From Candidatus Minthosoma equi (lineage in GTDB: Bacteria > Bacteroidota > Bacteroidia > Bacteroidales > Bacteroidaceae), in contig JAGHUI010000006.1 of the NCBI GenBank assembly GCA_018064885.1, positions 53,960-117,959 of the forward strand: a stretch of DNA of 64,000 bases, read 5' to 3'. Both the position numbers and the translations under genes were made by a program. Below, piece after piece: positions 45,614 to 53,583 of this stretch; the stretch's first letter is position 1; each line of letters opens with the position of its first letter. The notes under the pieces are model-generated. The model saw nothing but the letters and a program-made list of their open reading frames with translations, did not search any database and was not told the DNA's origin.

Positions 45614-46384
45614 TCATTTATCGTCCAGCAGTCCCTTTGCATCGAAACTTGGGCAGGCTTTGATCCACTCATCCTGAGTGATGCGTCCGTCGCCATTGGC
45701 ATCTGGGCTGTAGTCTCTGTGTCCTCTGATTTTTGCTTTAGGATAGATCATCATCAGCCGCTGGACAAGTTCTTTCATTGCTTTTTTCTGTGCGAACGTG
45801 CGTGTGTCGGCTGGCAAGTATGGCACACCTTTTATCACGGTGACCATCACAGGCTTGCCGTCAATCTCTTCTTTGTAGATAGCGTACTTGCTGTGTTTCA
45901 TTGACTTTGGCACTTCAAGCTTTGGCGCTCCTTTTATCTTGGATGCCTTTCTCAATCCTCCTTCGTAGCAGATGCCAATGGTGTGCTTGTTGTGCCCAAA
46001 GACATGTGCGCCCTGTTCTGCCACCCATCTGCCATTGTGTATCTGACCATCGCGAGTGATATAGAAATGATAGCCGATGTCTCTGAATCCTCTGCCCTTA
46101 TGGTCTTTCCTCACAGAATCGACAGGCATGGAAGTCTCTTCGGCAGAGGCGGAACAATGGATCACGATAGCATTGATGCTTCTGGCACCCTGCATCAGAT
46201 GCTCATCCCTGATGTTCAGCTTAGGCAGAGTGTCCACCTTTGCTTTCCACTCATGGGCGCATTCCGTATCCGAGCAAGCCTCATCAACAATATCAGCTTT
46301 TGTTCCCTTGCCATCGCAGGCAGACAAGACCATACATGTCATTGCCGACGCGAGCAACATAAGCATCCAAAATGCTTTCTTCAT
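45614..46384 (-). CDS. Lipoprotein N-acetylmuramoyl-L-alanine amidase with an EF-hand-like loop
   Basis: This 256-residue protein (start 46384, MKKAFWMLMLL) has a lipoprotein signal with lipobox LSAC. The amidase domain is of the amidase_2/T7-lysozyme type and would cut the bond between MurNAc and L-Ala. Zinc ligands are His in NAIVIHCSASAEE, His in KIRGHRDYSPD and Cys in WIKACPSFDAKG. RGFRDIGYHFYITRDG and HTIGICYEGG complete the signature. Between the last His and Cys is DANGDGRITQDE, an EF-hand-like loop seen in Bacteroidota relatives and absent in T7 lysozyme, perhaps binding calcium. The upstream ATG at 46411 overlaps the promoter. Confidence 0.9.
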   Translation of the reverse strand: MKKAFWMLMLLASAMTCMVLSACDGKGTKADIVDEACSDTECAHEWKAKVDTLPKLNIRDEHLMQGARSINAIVIHCSASAEETSMPVDSVRKDHKGRGFRDIGYHFYITRDGQIHNGRWVAEQGAHVFGHNKHTIGICYEGGLRKASKIKGAPKLEVPKSMKHSKYAIYKEEIDGKPVMVTVIKGVPYLPADTRTFAQKKAMKELVQRLMMIYPKAKIRGHRDYSPDANGDGRITQDEWIKACPSFDAKGLLDDK

Positions 46385-46408
46385 AATTGCAACGATTTTT
46401 GTTTGATG

Positions 46409-46416
46409 CAAAGTTA
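46409..46416 (-). promoter_or_regulatory. -7 element for the amidase gene
   Basis: The minus strand reads TAACTTTG, 24 bases before the chosen amidase start. It supports the internal start. Confidence 0.55.
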
Positions 46417-46459
46417 AACATAATTCTTCATTCTACCCACATGATACAAATAGTTTTTG

Positions 46460-46467
46460 TACCTTTG
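46460..46467 (+). promoter_or_regulatory. -7 element for the ATP-grasp gene
   Basis: TACCTTTG matches TAnnTTTG, 28 bases before the start at 46496. A purine-rich GGAAAGAGACGGAG stretch stands between it and the ATG. Confidence 0.55.
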
Positions 46468-46495
46468 CAGCGTAAAAAAGGAAAGAGACGGAGTT

Positions 46496-47431
46496 ATGGA
46501 ACTACCAAGTATATTCAATTGCTCTAACGATATGGCTCTGGCTGCTAATGTGCGCCAGTATTTCCCTCCTAAGAGGATTCTGCAGATGGAGGAGGATCTG
46601 AAGGAGCTGAGCAGGCTTTGGGAGGGTACTCGCTTTGCTGGTCCGTGGGGATGGAGCTTGGCTACGAAGCAGAGGTACAGGCAGATGGGGGTGGATGAGC
46701 ATTTGCTGCCTTCTGACAGTTGGCTGGATGAGGTGAGGAGACTTTCAAGCAGAGAGTTTGCTTGTGAGTATATTCATGGATTGCTTGAAGTGATGAAGGA
46801 CAACAGGTTGGTTGGCAAGGAGATGACATTTTCTGATAAAGCAGATATAGAAATATGCTATCCCACGATTTTCAAGTCTCCTTGGTCATCAAGCGGCAGG
46901 GGTGTGTTTGTTTCTGAAGGACTAACAAAGGAGCAGATCGAGACCAAGCTGAGAGGGTTTGTGAACACTCAGGGCGGCTATGCAAAGGATAGGTTCCTGA
47001 AGAATAAAGTGCTTGATTTTGCCATGGAGTTTTATGTCAATGAGGACAAGACGGTGGAGTTTCTTGGCTATTCTGTGTTCCATGCTGCTGAGAATGGCGC
47101 ATACGGATATAATGTTGTGGATAGCCAAGAGGCGCTTCTGAGGATGATTGACGTGGATGAAGGACTTCTGAACAGCCTTATAGAATACCACAAGGAGCAT
47201 CTTGGCAGGACGGCTTATCATGGCCCTGTGGGCATTGATATGCTGAAAACTGCGGAGGGGCTGATTCATCCTTGCATAGAGATTAACCTGAGGATGAACA
47301 TGGGTATTCTTGCTATCATACTGAGCGAGAGATATTGTCCGAAAAGTACTGAGTATTTTACCATTTGTCGTAATCATGGTTTCCAAGCTCTAATTGACGA
47401 GGGAAAACTGATGATTATTTTCAAAAAATAG
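46496..47431 (+). CDS. Uncharacterised ATP-grasp-like protein
   Basis: This 311-residue protein (start 46496, MELPSIFNCSNDMALAANV) is not assigned to a known enzyme. The front segment resembles the FNPEHDxALA-type N-termini I recall from Bacteroidota hypothetical proteins. Residues from about 128 have ATP-grasp features: a Lys-Ser rich loop IFKSPWSSSGRGVFVSEGLT, a middle EFYVNEDKTVEFLGYSVFHA, and an EINLRMNMG stretch near 285 that matches the metal-binding E.N.R pattern of ATP-grasp ligases. So it probably joins an acid to an amine or thiol with ATP, but the substrate is unknown. It has its own promoter; the PfkB-type gene lies downstream on the same strand. Confidence 0.65.
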   Translation: MELPSIFNCSNDMALAANVRQYFPPKRILQMEEDLKELSRLWEGTRFAGPWGWSLATKQRYRQMGVDEHLLPSDSWLDEVRRLSSREFACEYIHGLLEVMKDNRLVGKEMTFSDKADIEICYPTIFKSPWSSSGRGVFVSEGLTKEQIETKLRGFVNTQGGYAKDRFLKNKVLDFAMEFYVNEDKTVEFLGYSVFHAAENGAYGYNVVDSQEALLRMIDVDEGLLNSLIEYHKEHLGRTAYHGPVGIDMLKTAEGLIHPCIEINLRMNMGILAIILSERYCPKSTEYFTICRNHGFQALIDEGKLMIIFKK

Positions 47432-47432
47432 G

Positions 47433-47440
47433 TAACTTTG
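47433..47440 (+). promoter_or_regulatory. -7 element for the PfkB-type gene
   Basis: TAACTTTG directly follows the ATP-grasp stop codon and precedes the kinase start by 45 bases. No TTTG is seen at the usual distance. Transcripts starting here would contain the hairpin at 47457-47475. Confidence 0.5.
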
Positions 47441-47456
47441 CATAGTTTTATTGACA

Positions 47457-47482
47457 ACCTGCATAAATGGCAGGTGTTTTTT
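47457..47482 (+). terminator. Hairpin with T-run just before the PfkB start
   Basis: ACCTGC (47457-47462) pairs with GCAGGT (47470-47475) and a run of six T follows (47477-47482), two bases before the ATG at 47485. It may terminate the ATP-grasp transcript or act as an attenuator or translational block for the kinase. Confidence 0.6.
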
Positions 47483-47484
47483 AT

Positions 47485-48375
47485 ATGAAAGATATTGTTT
47501 GCATAGGACATATAACGCTTGACAGAATTGTGACTCCTCAGAAGGAGGTTTACATGCCTGGAGGCACTACTTTTTATTTTTCTCATGGTATAAACAGCTT
47601 GCTGAAATCGACTGACAGCAAGAAGAAGCCTTCGTACAAGCTTGTGGCTTGCCTGGCAGAGTCGGAGTATCAGTCGGCTGAGGACATCAGGGCGCTCGGA
47701 GTGGATGTTGACATTATTCCAAGCAAGAAAACCGTTTTCTTTGAAAACATCTATGGTGAGAATCAGAACAACCGCAAGCAGAGAGTAAGGGCTAAGGCTG
47801 ATCCTTTCACGGTGGAAAGTGTGAAGGGCATTGAGGCGAAGTACATCTGTCTGGGCAGTTTGCTGGCAGACGATTTCTCTATTGATGTGGTGAAGGAATT
47901 GTCAAAGCATGGAACAATTGTGATGGATGCTCAGGGTTACCTGAGAGAAGTGAAGGACGAAAAGGTGTTCCCTTGTGACTGGGAAAACAAGATGGAGTTC
48001 TTCAAATATATTGACATCCTGAAAGTTAATGAGTATGAGGTGGAGGTGCTTACGGGCAAGCATGATCTTCACGAAGCAGCTCAGCAGCTGGCAGATTGGG
48101 GCATAAAGGAGGTTCTGCTCACATTGGGCAGCTATGGCAGCATTGTACTTGTTGATGGCAAGTTCTACGACATTCCTGCATACGAGCCTCTGAAGATTGT
48201 AGATGCTACGGGTTGCGGAGACACTTATACCATGGGTTATGTGTATAAGCGCGTGCAAGGTGCTGATCCTATGGAAGCTGCCCAGTTTGCAACTGCTGTT
48301 TCAACATGCAAGCTTGAGGACAACGGTCCATTCCACAACACAGAGCAGGAGGCTTTGGCAAGAATACCAAAATAA
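47485..48375 (+). CDS. PfkB-family carbohydrate kinase
   Basis: This is a 296-residue ribokinase-like kinase. The N-terminus MKDIVCIGHITLDRIVTPQK with MPGGTTFYFSHGIN is the sugar-binding front of PfkB proteins, and VDATGCGDTYTMGYVYKRVQ near residue 245 is the C-terminal PfkB signature with the catalytic Asp in the GCGD motif. LKVNEYEVEVLTG and EVLLTLGSYGSIVLVDG are also typical. I start at 47485, since the ATG at 47467 lies inside the hairpin. The substrate could be a sugar or nucleoside and is not determined. It stands convergent with the FucP-type gene, five bases away. Confidence 0.88.
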   Translation: MKDIVCIGHITLDRIVTPQKEVYMPGGTTFYFSHGINSLLKSTDSKKKPSYKLVACLAESEYQSAEDIRALGVDVDIIPSKKTVFFENIYGENQNNRKQRVRAKADPFTVESVKGIEAKYICLGSLLADDFSIDVVKELSKHGTIVMDAQGYLREVKDEKVFPCDWENKMEFFKYIDILKVNEYEVEVLTGKHDLHEAAQQLADWGIKEVLLTLGSYGSIVLVDGKFYDIPAYEPLKIVDATGCGDTYTMGYVYKRVQGADPMEAAQFATAVSTCKLEDNGPFHNTEQEALARIPK

Positions 48376-48380
48376 AAGAT

Positions 48381-49610
48381 TTATTTTATTGGCAAGCTGA
48401 GTTTTGCGAATGCCCACACAATGGCATAGCCAATAAGCGGTATGACAAATGGAATGATGAATCCTGTGTTGTCTGCCAGGAAGGCTACGAGAAGGAAGGC
48501 GCATCCTCCTATTGGTGTCATCATGAGGATGGAAGAAGCTGTCTTCGTCTGGTTGCCAAGTCCTTTTATTGCTATAGAGAAAATGGTTGGAAACATGATA
48601 GCTTCGAACACATAGTTAGCAAGCAGGAAAGCAAGCGGAATGTAGCGTGTCCAAGAGGTATCATTCCTCTCTGAAATGGATGTCACGATCACTCCTATCA
48701 TACAAATCACGGTGCCTGCTGCACAGAAGAAGAGGGTGCGCTCTGCGCTGACACTTTTCATCACCCATGAGCCTACGAATCTGCCAATCATGAAGAACAT
48801 AAGTGCATAGCTCAGAACCTTTGATGCTGTTTGAGCGGAAAAGATATCTAAGCCTGTAGTGAAAATAACGAAATAGCTGTTGATGCTGATTTCTGCCACT
48901 TCGTAGGAGAAGAGGGCTATGACACCTATAATAAACATCTTGTTTGTCAAGAGCTTATAGACGTTGCTTTTTACATCTGAATTCACTTGTTCTGCTTCAT
49001 TGGCAACATCCTCATGCTTAATCTCTGGCAGCTTGCAGAAAGAGAAGATGATGGCTACCACAACAACCACTCCTCCCATGATAACGTATGGCACATTGAC
49101 ATGAGCTGTCTCGTTTGTGAAAAGGAAACCGCCAACAATGACAGGTGCAAGGCAAGAGCCGAAGCCATTGAAGGACTGGGAAAGGTTGAGACGCGCTGCT
49201 GATGTTTCCTTAGGGCCAAGCTCCGCAGAATATGGGTTTGCCGCTGTTTCAAGAATTGCCAAGCCGCATGCTATGACAAACAGGCAGATGAGGAATGGAG
49301 CAAAGCCTCCAAGCCCGCTGCATGGAACAAAGAGGAATGAGCCTAATGCATAGAGAATCAACCCGAACACTACTCCTCGCTTATAGCCATATCGATTGAT
49401 AAACATTCCTGCTGGTATTGCCATGAGGAAATAGCCCAGATAGGTAACCACTTGAATGAGTGATGATTGAGTGATGCTTATATCCAGCGTGTCACGGAAA
49501 TGCACATTGAGCACATCAAGGATGGCGCGGGCAAATCCCCACAGGAAAAACAATGATGTTATGAGGATAAACGGCACAACATATTGTTTGTTTGTTAGTT
49601 TTGTTTTCAT
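48381..49610 (-). CDS. FucP/GlcP-type MFS sugar transporter
   Basis: This 409-residue protein has about twelve hydrophobic segments and belongs to the fucose/glucose-galactose:proton symporter branch of the major facilitator family. Typical elements are FILITSLFFLWGFARAILDV near the start, QSSLIQVVTYLGYFLMAIPA, NRYGYKRGVVFGLILYALG and LETAANPYSAELGPKETSAA, then RLNLSQSFNGFGSCLAPVI. It should import a hexose; which one is uncertain. Adjacent genes are a sugar kinase (convergent) and a glycoside hydrolase (upstream on the same strand), suggesting a small sugar-use group. Confidence 0.9.
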   Translation of the reverse strand: MKTKLTNKQYVVPFILITSLFFLWGFARAILDVLNVHFRDTLDISITQSSLIQVVTYLGYFLMAIPAGMFINRYGYKRGVVFGLILYALGSFLFVPCSGLGGFAPFLICLFVIACGLAILETAANPYSAELGPKETSAARLNLSQSFNGFGSCLAPVIVGGFLFTNETAHVNVPYVIMGGVVVVVAIIFSFCKLPEIKHEDVANEAEQVNSDVKSNVYKLLTNKMFIIGVIALFSYEVAEISINSYFVIFTTGLDIFSAQTASKVLSYALMFFMIGRFVGSWVMKSVSAERTLFFCAAGTVICMIGVIVTSISERNDTSWTRYIPLAFLLANYVFEAIMFPTIFSIAIKGLGNQTKTASSILMMTPIGGCAFLLVAFLADNTGFIIPFVIPLIGYAIVWAFAKLSLPIK

Positions 49611-49657
49611 ATCTATTAAGTAAGTTTTTATTCTCTAATCTCTATTTTTCTTTATTT

Positions 49658-51280
49658 TTATTTTTTAGTTTTCGTTTTTGTTTTAGTTTTTGTTTTAGTT
49701 TTAGTTTCAGGCAAAACACGATTGATGAGCTGACGCACATTGATGTGGCTTGGAAGCTCCATGGCTGCTTTTGCCTCTTGAACAGGCGCACTTTCGTTGC
49801 CAAGACGGTCGATGGCAGTAACAGCAAAGTAGCGAAGCTTGAGCGCTCTGCCTTTCACTTCGAAGCTTGGTTCCTTGACATTGACAGCAAGAAGGTTCTC
49901 GCTCTTTGTGACATCAACAGGCCACACATTAGAGCCGTACACATTATATAATATATAGTCGTCTGTGTTTCTTGGGTTCTGCTTCTTCACACTTCCCCAC
50001 TCTATCTTGCTGTCTGCATATTTCAAGTACGCAGGAGAAGCAGGAGCAAGGGTATCGCCCATCCATGTCATGCGTGATGTGAGAGCTGGGAATGGAAAGA
50101 ACTCATCACAGGTTGTATCGTAAATGCCTTTGCAATTCTTGGTGAAGAACTCTCCACGATAGAAGGCTATGCCACCAATGCCGAGGTTGCGAATGGTGTG
50201 CATTTCCTGACGTACGTCGTTGAGCACCCATCGTCCTTCGCGAGGATCGAGGAAGTAGATGCCAAGACCTGGCACTACGGGGTGTCCGTGACTGATTTCT
50301 TTCCAATTGAAGACAAATGGATAGAAATGATTTTCCTTGAAATACATCATTGGGAAGAGAAGGTCTTGCCAGTCATTCTTGAGCCATTCCTGAGGATCTT
50401 GCCAAACAGCATCGTAGCAGCTCCATCCCTTTGCGCTATAACGGCTTAGGTCACGGTATTTGCCTATAGGTGAGCTGCTTAGCTTCACCCAAGGCTTGAT
50501 TGGCTTCACCACATCATGCACTCGCTTAACGATGCGGCTGATGTTCTCGCGTTTCCATTCTGCCTTTGACAATCCGCATGAACTCTTGTAAAGGTTTTCG
50601 TCAGAGAACTTATAAACAGCTTCTGGATAGCGTATGTAGTCAAGAGAAATGCCGTCAACATCGTAGTTTTCAACAACTTCCTTACAAATACTTGCTATGT
50701 AATCTGCTGTTTCTGGATTGCCAGGAATCATGAACATCTCCTGACCGCTTGCCTTGACAAGATTGCGATGCTTCTTCACTAATGATGCCGAGCCGTACTT
50801 TGCCTGACGGTCAACGGTACCAATAGGAATGCACACAATCCATGAGTGAACTTCCATACCACGCTTATGACACTCATCTATGCAGAATTTCAAAGGATCA
50901 TAGCCAGGGTCTTTGCCTGCCGTACCTGTAAGGCTCAATTCCCAAGGCTCTATCTTTGAGGGATAGATAACGGCAGCTCTGACTCGTGTCTGAAGAATGA
51001 CAGTATTGATGTTTGCCTGCTTGTAATTGTCAAGAATGCTGATGAGTTCCTGCTTCTGCCTTTCTCTGCTGCTGGCATCTGTTGCCTTTATTCTTGGCCA
51101 ATCAAGACCTCCAATCGTTGTGAGCCAAACGGCTCTGGTTTCACGAAGAGGATGCTGAGGCTCGAAGAGAAAATTCGGACGCTGTTTCTCTGATGCTTTA
51201 TTGTCAGTTTGCGCATGAAGTGTTATTGAGATAATGTTAAATAACGCCAATAACATCCACACTTTATAGAGTAATTTCAT
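49658..51280 (-). CDS. GHL10 (DUF187) family glycoside hydrolase-like protein
   Basis: This is a 540-residue secreted protein with a signal peptide (1-23, ending LHAQ). The TIM-barrel domain (about 40-350) starts ETRAVWLTTIGGLDWPR and contains VILQTRVRAAVIYPS, DGISLDYIRYPEAVY, VKLSSSPIGKY and MMYFKENHFYP, all typical of the GHL10/DUF187 family, some of whose members act on glycan or peptidoglycan-like substrates. A fibronectin-like region follows at about 410-510. The C-terminus ends in a repetitive run of alternating Lys and Thr (about six pairs), coded by a simple tandem DNA repeat. It lies upstream of the FucP-type gene on the same strand after 47 bases. Confidence 0.88.
   Translation of the reverse strand: MKLLYKVWMLLALFNIISITLHAQTDNKASEKQRPNFLFEPQHPLRETRAVWLTTIGGLDWPRIKATDASSRERQKQELISILDNYKQANINTVILQTRVRAAVIYPSKIEPWELSLTGTAGKDPGYDPLKFCIDECHKRGMEVHSWIVCIPIGTVDRQAKYGSASLVKKHRNLVKASGQEMFMIPGNPETADYIASICKEVVENYDVDGISLDYIRYPEAVYKFSDENLYKSSCGLSKAEWKRENISRIVKRVHDVVKPIKPWVKLSSSPIGKYRDLSRYSAKGWSCYDAVWQDPQEWLKNDWQDLLFPMMYFKENHFYPFVFNWKEISHGHPVVPGLGIYFLDPREGRWVLNDVRQEMHTIRNLGIGGIAFYRGEFFTKNCKGIYDTTCDEFFPFPALTSRMTWMGDTLAPASPAYLKYADSKIEWGSVKKQNPRNTDDYILYNVYGSNVWPVDVTKSENLLAVNVKEPSFEVKGRALKLRYFAVTAIDRLGNESAPVQEAKAAMELPSHINVRQLINRVLPETKTKTKTKTKTKTKK
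49666..49708. repeat. Simple tandem repeat at the 3' end of the GHL10 gene
   Basis: The plus strand reads repeated TTTT(A/C)G-like hexamers here, which encode the Lys-Thr tail. Such repeats change length by slippage; a one-unit change keeps the frame because the unit is six bases. Confidence 0.75.
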
Positions 51281-51296
51281 TATTATATCCTATTTT

Positions 51297-51328
51297 TTTG
51301 CAAAGGTACAAAAAAAGCCGTACTTTTG
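51297..51328 (+). promoter_or_regulatory. Bacteroidales-type promoter of cstA, overlapping a divergent -7 element
   Basis: TTTG (51297-51300), 20 bases, TACTTTTG (51321-51328) match both elements, 29 bases before cstA. On the minus strand TACCTTTG (51301-51308) matches the -7 pattern for the GHL10 gene. The two promoters share the palindrome TTTGCAAA, so polymerase cannot bind both at once. Confidence 0.75.
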
Positions 51329-51357
51329 TAGCATATTTGTTATAATAATACTAAAAA

Positions 51358-52839
51358 ATGATAACATTTGTAATTTCATTATTACTGCTTGTTTTAGGTT
51401 ATGTGCTTTACGGAGCACTTGTTGACAGAGTTTTTGGCAGTGATCCAAGCAAGAAGACACCCTGCTATACTTCAGCTGATGGCGTTGACTACATGCCAAT
51501 GCCTACTTGGAAAGTGTTTCTCATCCAGTTTTTGAACATTGCTGGCACAGGTCCTATCTTCGGAGCCATTCAAGGTATAATTTTCGGTCCTTCTGCCTAC
51601 TTGTGGATTGTTCTCGGCTGCATCTTTGGTGGAGCTGTCCATGACTACATGTCGGGCATGATGAGTATCAGAAGAAACGGCGCAAGCCTCCCTGAGCTAA
51701 TTGGAGATGAGCTTGGACAGAAGGCAAGAATGACAATGCGATTCATCTCTATCTTCCTGATGATTCTCGTCGGCACAGTATTTGCACAGACACCTGCACA
51801 GCTTCTCAGCACAATGACTTCTGACGGAGGGTTCTGGGGTTCTGCTGCCTTCTGGACAATCATCGTATTTGCATACTACATTCTCGCTACCCTTCTGCCT
51901 ATTGACAAGCTGATTGGAAAAATTTATCCTGTTTTCGGTCTTGCTCTTCTCGTCATGGCTGTTGGAGTTGGCTATGGCATTTTCGTAAATGACGGTGTTA
52001 TGCCTGAAATAACAGATGCCTTTGAGAATCATCATCCTAACTCGGCAATACCTATCTTCCCAGGTCTTTGCATAACCATTGCCTGCGGTGCTGTAAGCGG
52101 TTTCCATGCTACACAAAGTCCTATGATGGCTCGCTGCATGAAGAACGAGAAGTATGGTCGTCCTATTTTCTACGGAGCAATGATTGCTGAGGGCATCGTA
52201 GCGCTGATATGGGCAGCTGCTGCAATTAAGTTTGCTGATACTCTTGATGTGGCTGGCAACACTCCATACGAGAAGCTTATCGCTGCAATGACAAACCCTG
52301 AAACAGGAAAGATAAACCCTGCAATCATCGTCAACCAGATTTGCAACTCATGGCTTGGCGGAGTCGGCGCTCTTTTGGCTATACTCGGTGTTGTGGCTGC
52401 TCCTATCACAAGCGGAGACACGGCTCTCAGATGCGCACGATTGATTGCTGCTGACTTCCTCAAATACAAGCAGAACAAGATTTACAAGCGTCTGCTCATC
52501 TGCATGCCAATCTTCGCATTGTCTATTGCTCTCATGTTCATTGACTTCCAAATCATCTGGAGATACTTTGCATGGACAAACCAGACGCTCTCTGTGTTCA
52601 CGCTTTGGACTATCACTATCTGGCTTGCCAAGCGAGGACTTCGTGAGGGAAAGATGAAGCATGCTTACTTGATTTCGATGGTTCCTGCTCTCTGGATGAC
52701 ACTCGTCTGCTCAACATACATTTTCATTGCTCCTGAAGGATTCCAGTTCATTCCTGCTGCATCTTACACAATAGGCGGTTTCATCACATTCGGATCATTC
52801 GTTTACTTTATTATCTGGTATAAAAAGTTCGCAAGATGA
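51358..52839 (+). CDS. cstA: Carbon starvation protein A (short form)
   Basis: This is a 493-residue inner-membrane protein with about fourteen hydrophobic segments. CstA proteins are peptide or pyruvate transporters induced by starvation in other bacteria. The sequence has the family's N-terminal YVLYGALVDRVFGSDPSKKT, DYMPMPTWKVFLIQFLNIAG, TGPIFGAIQGIIFGPSAYLW and GAVHDYMSGMMSIR, then GLCITIACGAVSGFHATQSP and PITSGDTALRCARLIAADFL. It is much shorter than the E. coli protein (about 700), the normal form in Bacteroidota. The 59-residue gene follows with an ATGA overlap and is probably translated with it. Confidence 0.95.
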   Translation: MITFVISLLLLVLGYVLYGALVDRVFGSDPSKKTPCYTSADGVDYMPMPTWKVFLIQFLNIAGTGPIFGAIQGIIFGPSAYLWIVLGCIFGGAVHDYMSGMMSIRRNGASLPELIGDELGQKARMTMRFISIFLMILVGTVFAQTPAQLLSTMTSDGGFWGSAAFWTIIVFAYYILATLLPIDKLIGKIYPVFGLALLVMAVGVGYGIFVNDGVMPEITDAFENHHPNSAIPIFPGLCITIACGAVSGFHATQSPMMARCMKNEKYGRPIFYGAMIAEGIVALIWAAAAIKFADTLDVAGNTPYEKLIAAMTNPETGKINPAIIVNQICNSWLGGVGALLAILGVVAAPITSGDTALRCARLIAADFLKYKQNKIYKRLLICMPIFALSIALMFIDFQIIWRYFAWTNQTLSVFTLWTITIWLAKRGLREGKMKHAYLISMVPALWMTLVCSTYIFIAPEGFQFIPAASYTIGGFITFGSFVYFIIWYKKFAR

Positions 52840-53015
52840 AAAGGTACATTTGGCAACCAATAGCATTCTTCTGCGTCGGATTGGCGTTCTACATCTATTT
52901 CGGCATCACATGGAATGCTTGGATTCAGAACTTGCCCCACATCATCGGATATGCAGTTATCTGCATCTGCCTTTGGTGGGCGTTAAAGAAAAAAGAAACT
53001 TATAAACATAATTAA
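52836..53015 (+). CDS. Small two-helix membrane protein coupled to cstA
   Basis: A 59-codon reading frame starts in the ATGA that also ends cstA and stops six bases before the next gene. It reads MKRYIWQPIAFFCVGLAFYI at the start, giving one hydrophobic stretch at about 6-24, a short polar turn (WNAWIQNLPH) and a second stretch at about 35-50 with several Trp and Cys, then a basic tail (KKKETYKHN). That topology and its exact overlap suggest a small subunit or regulator of CstA. It is unlike the soluble YbdD/YjiX small proteins that accompany CstA in E. coli. Too short for ordinary frame listing, so the evidence is overlap, composition and clean topology. Confidence 0.75.
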   Translation: MKRYIWQPIAFFCVGLAFYIYFGITWNAWIQNLPHIIGYAVICICLWWALKKKETYKHN

Positions 53016-53021
53016 ACAACT

Positions 53022-53504
53022 ATGAAGAAATTATTATTCACTCTACTTTTAGCTGTGCTCGGTATCAGCAGCGCATCAGCACAGTTTGAGAAAGGAAAGA
53101 CTTATCTTTCAGCAGCAACAAACTCAGCAGGTCTTTCTTATGACAAGACAAGCAAGCTGAACCTCGGTCTCAGTGCTAATGCTGGATACATGTTCGAAGA
53201 GGCATGGATGGCTATTGGCGAGGTTGGTTTCAACTATTCCAACAAGGATTGCCAGCAGTTCTCTGTAGGTGCTAAGTGCCGCTACCTTATTGAGCAGAAC
53301 GGTCTTTTCCTTCAGGCAGGTGCCAAATATGTTCATCAGGCAACAAACTTCAACGATGTTCAGATCACGCCTGAGGTTGGTTACTGCTTCTTCCTCAACC
53401 ACCATCTCACTATAGAGCCATCTCTCTACTACGACGTTTCTCTCTCAGATTTCTCTGACAAGAGCCGTGCTGGCGTGAAGATTGCACTTGCTTGGTATTT
53501 CTAA
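53022..53504 (+). CDS. Small outer-membrane beta-barrel protein
   Basis: This 160-residue protein has a signal peptide (1-21, ending SASAQ) and then alternating strands with the sequence of an eight-strand barrel, such as LGLSANAGYMFEEAWMAIGE and LFLQAGAKYVHQATNF, ending in a final aromatic strand GVKIALAWYF, a typical outer-membrane insertion signal. It starts six bases after the small CstA-linked gene, so it is probably in that operon. Function is unknown; barrels of this size act as adhesins, enzymes or structural proteins. Confidence 0.82.
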   Translation: MKKLLFTLLLAVLGISSASAQFEKGKTYLSAATNSAGLSYDKTSKLNLGLSANAGYMFEEAWMAIGEVGFNYSNKDCQQFSVGAKCRYLIEQNGLFLQAGAKYVHQATNFNDVQITPEVGYCFFLNHHLTIEPSLYYDVSLSDFSDKSRAGVKIALAWYF

Positions 53505-53583
53505 TCAAGAGAGGAAAAGGACAACTGAGAAGATAATCTCATCATAAAGAAACAATTAAAGAACAAATACTAAATCATACACT

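Noticed and set aside
45983..46417. Plus-strand frame of 144 codons opposite the amidase gene
   Set aside because: The amidase on the other strand has all zinc ligands and a lipobox; the antisense frame has no such signal.
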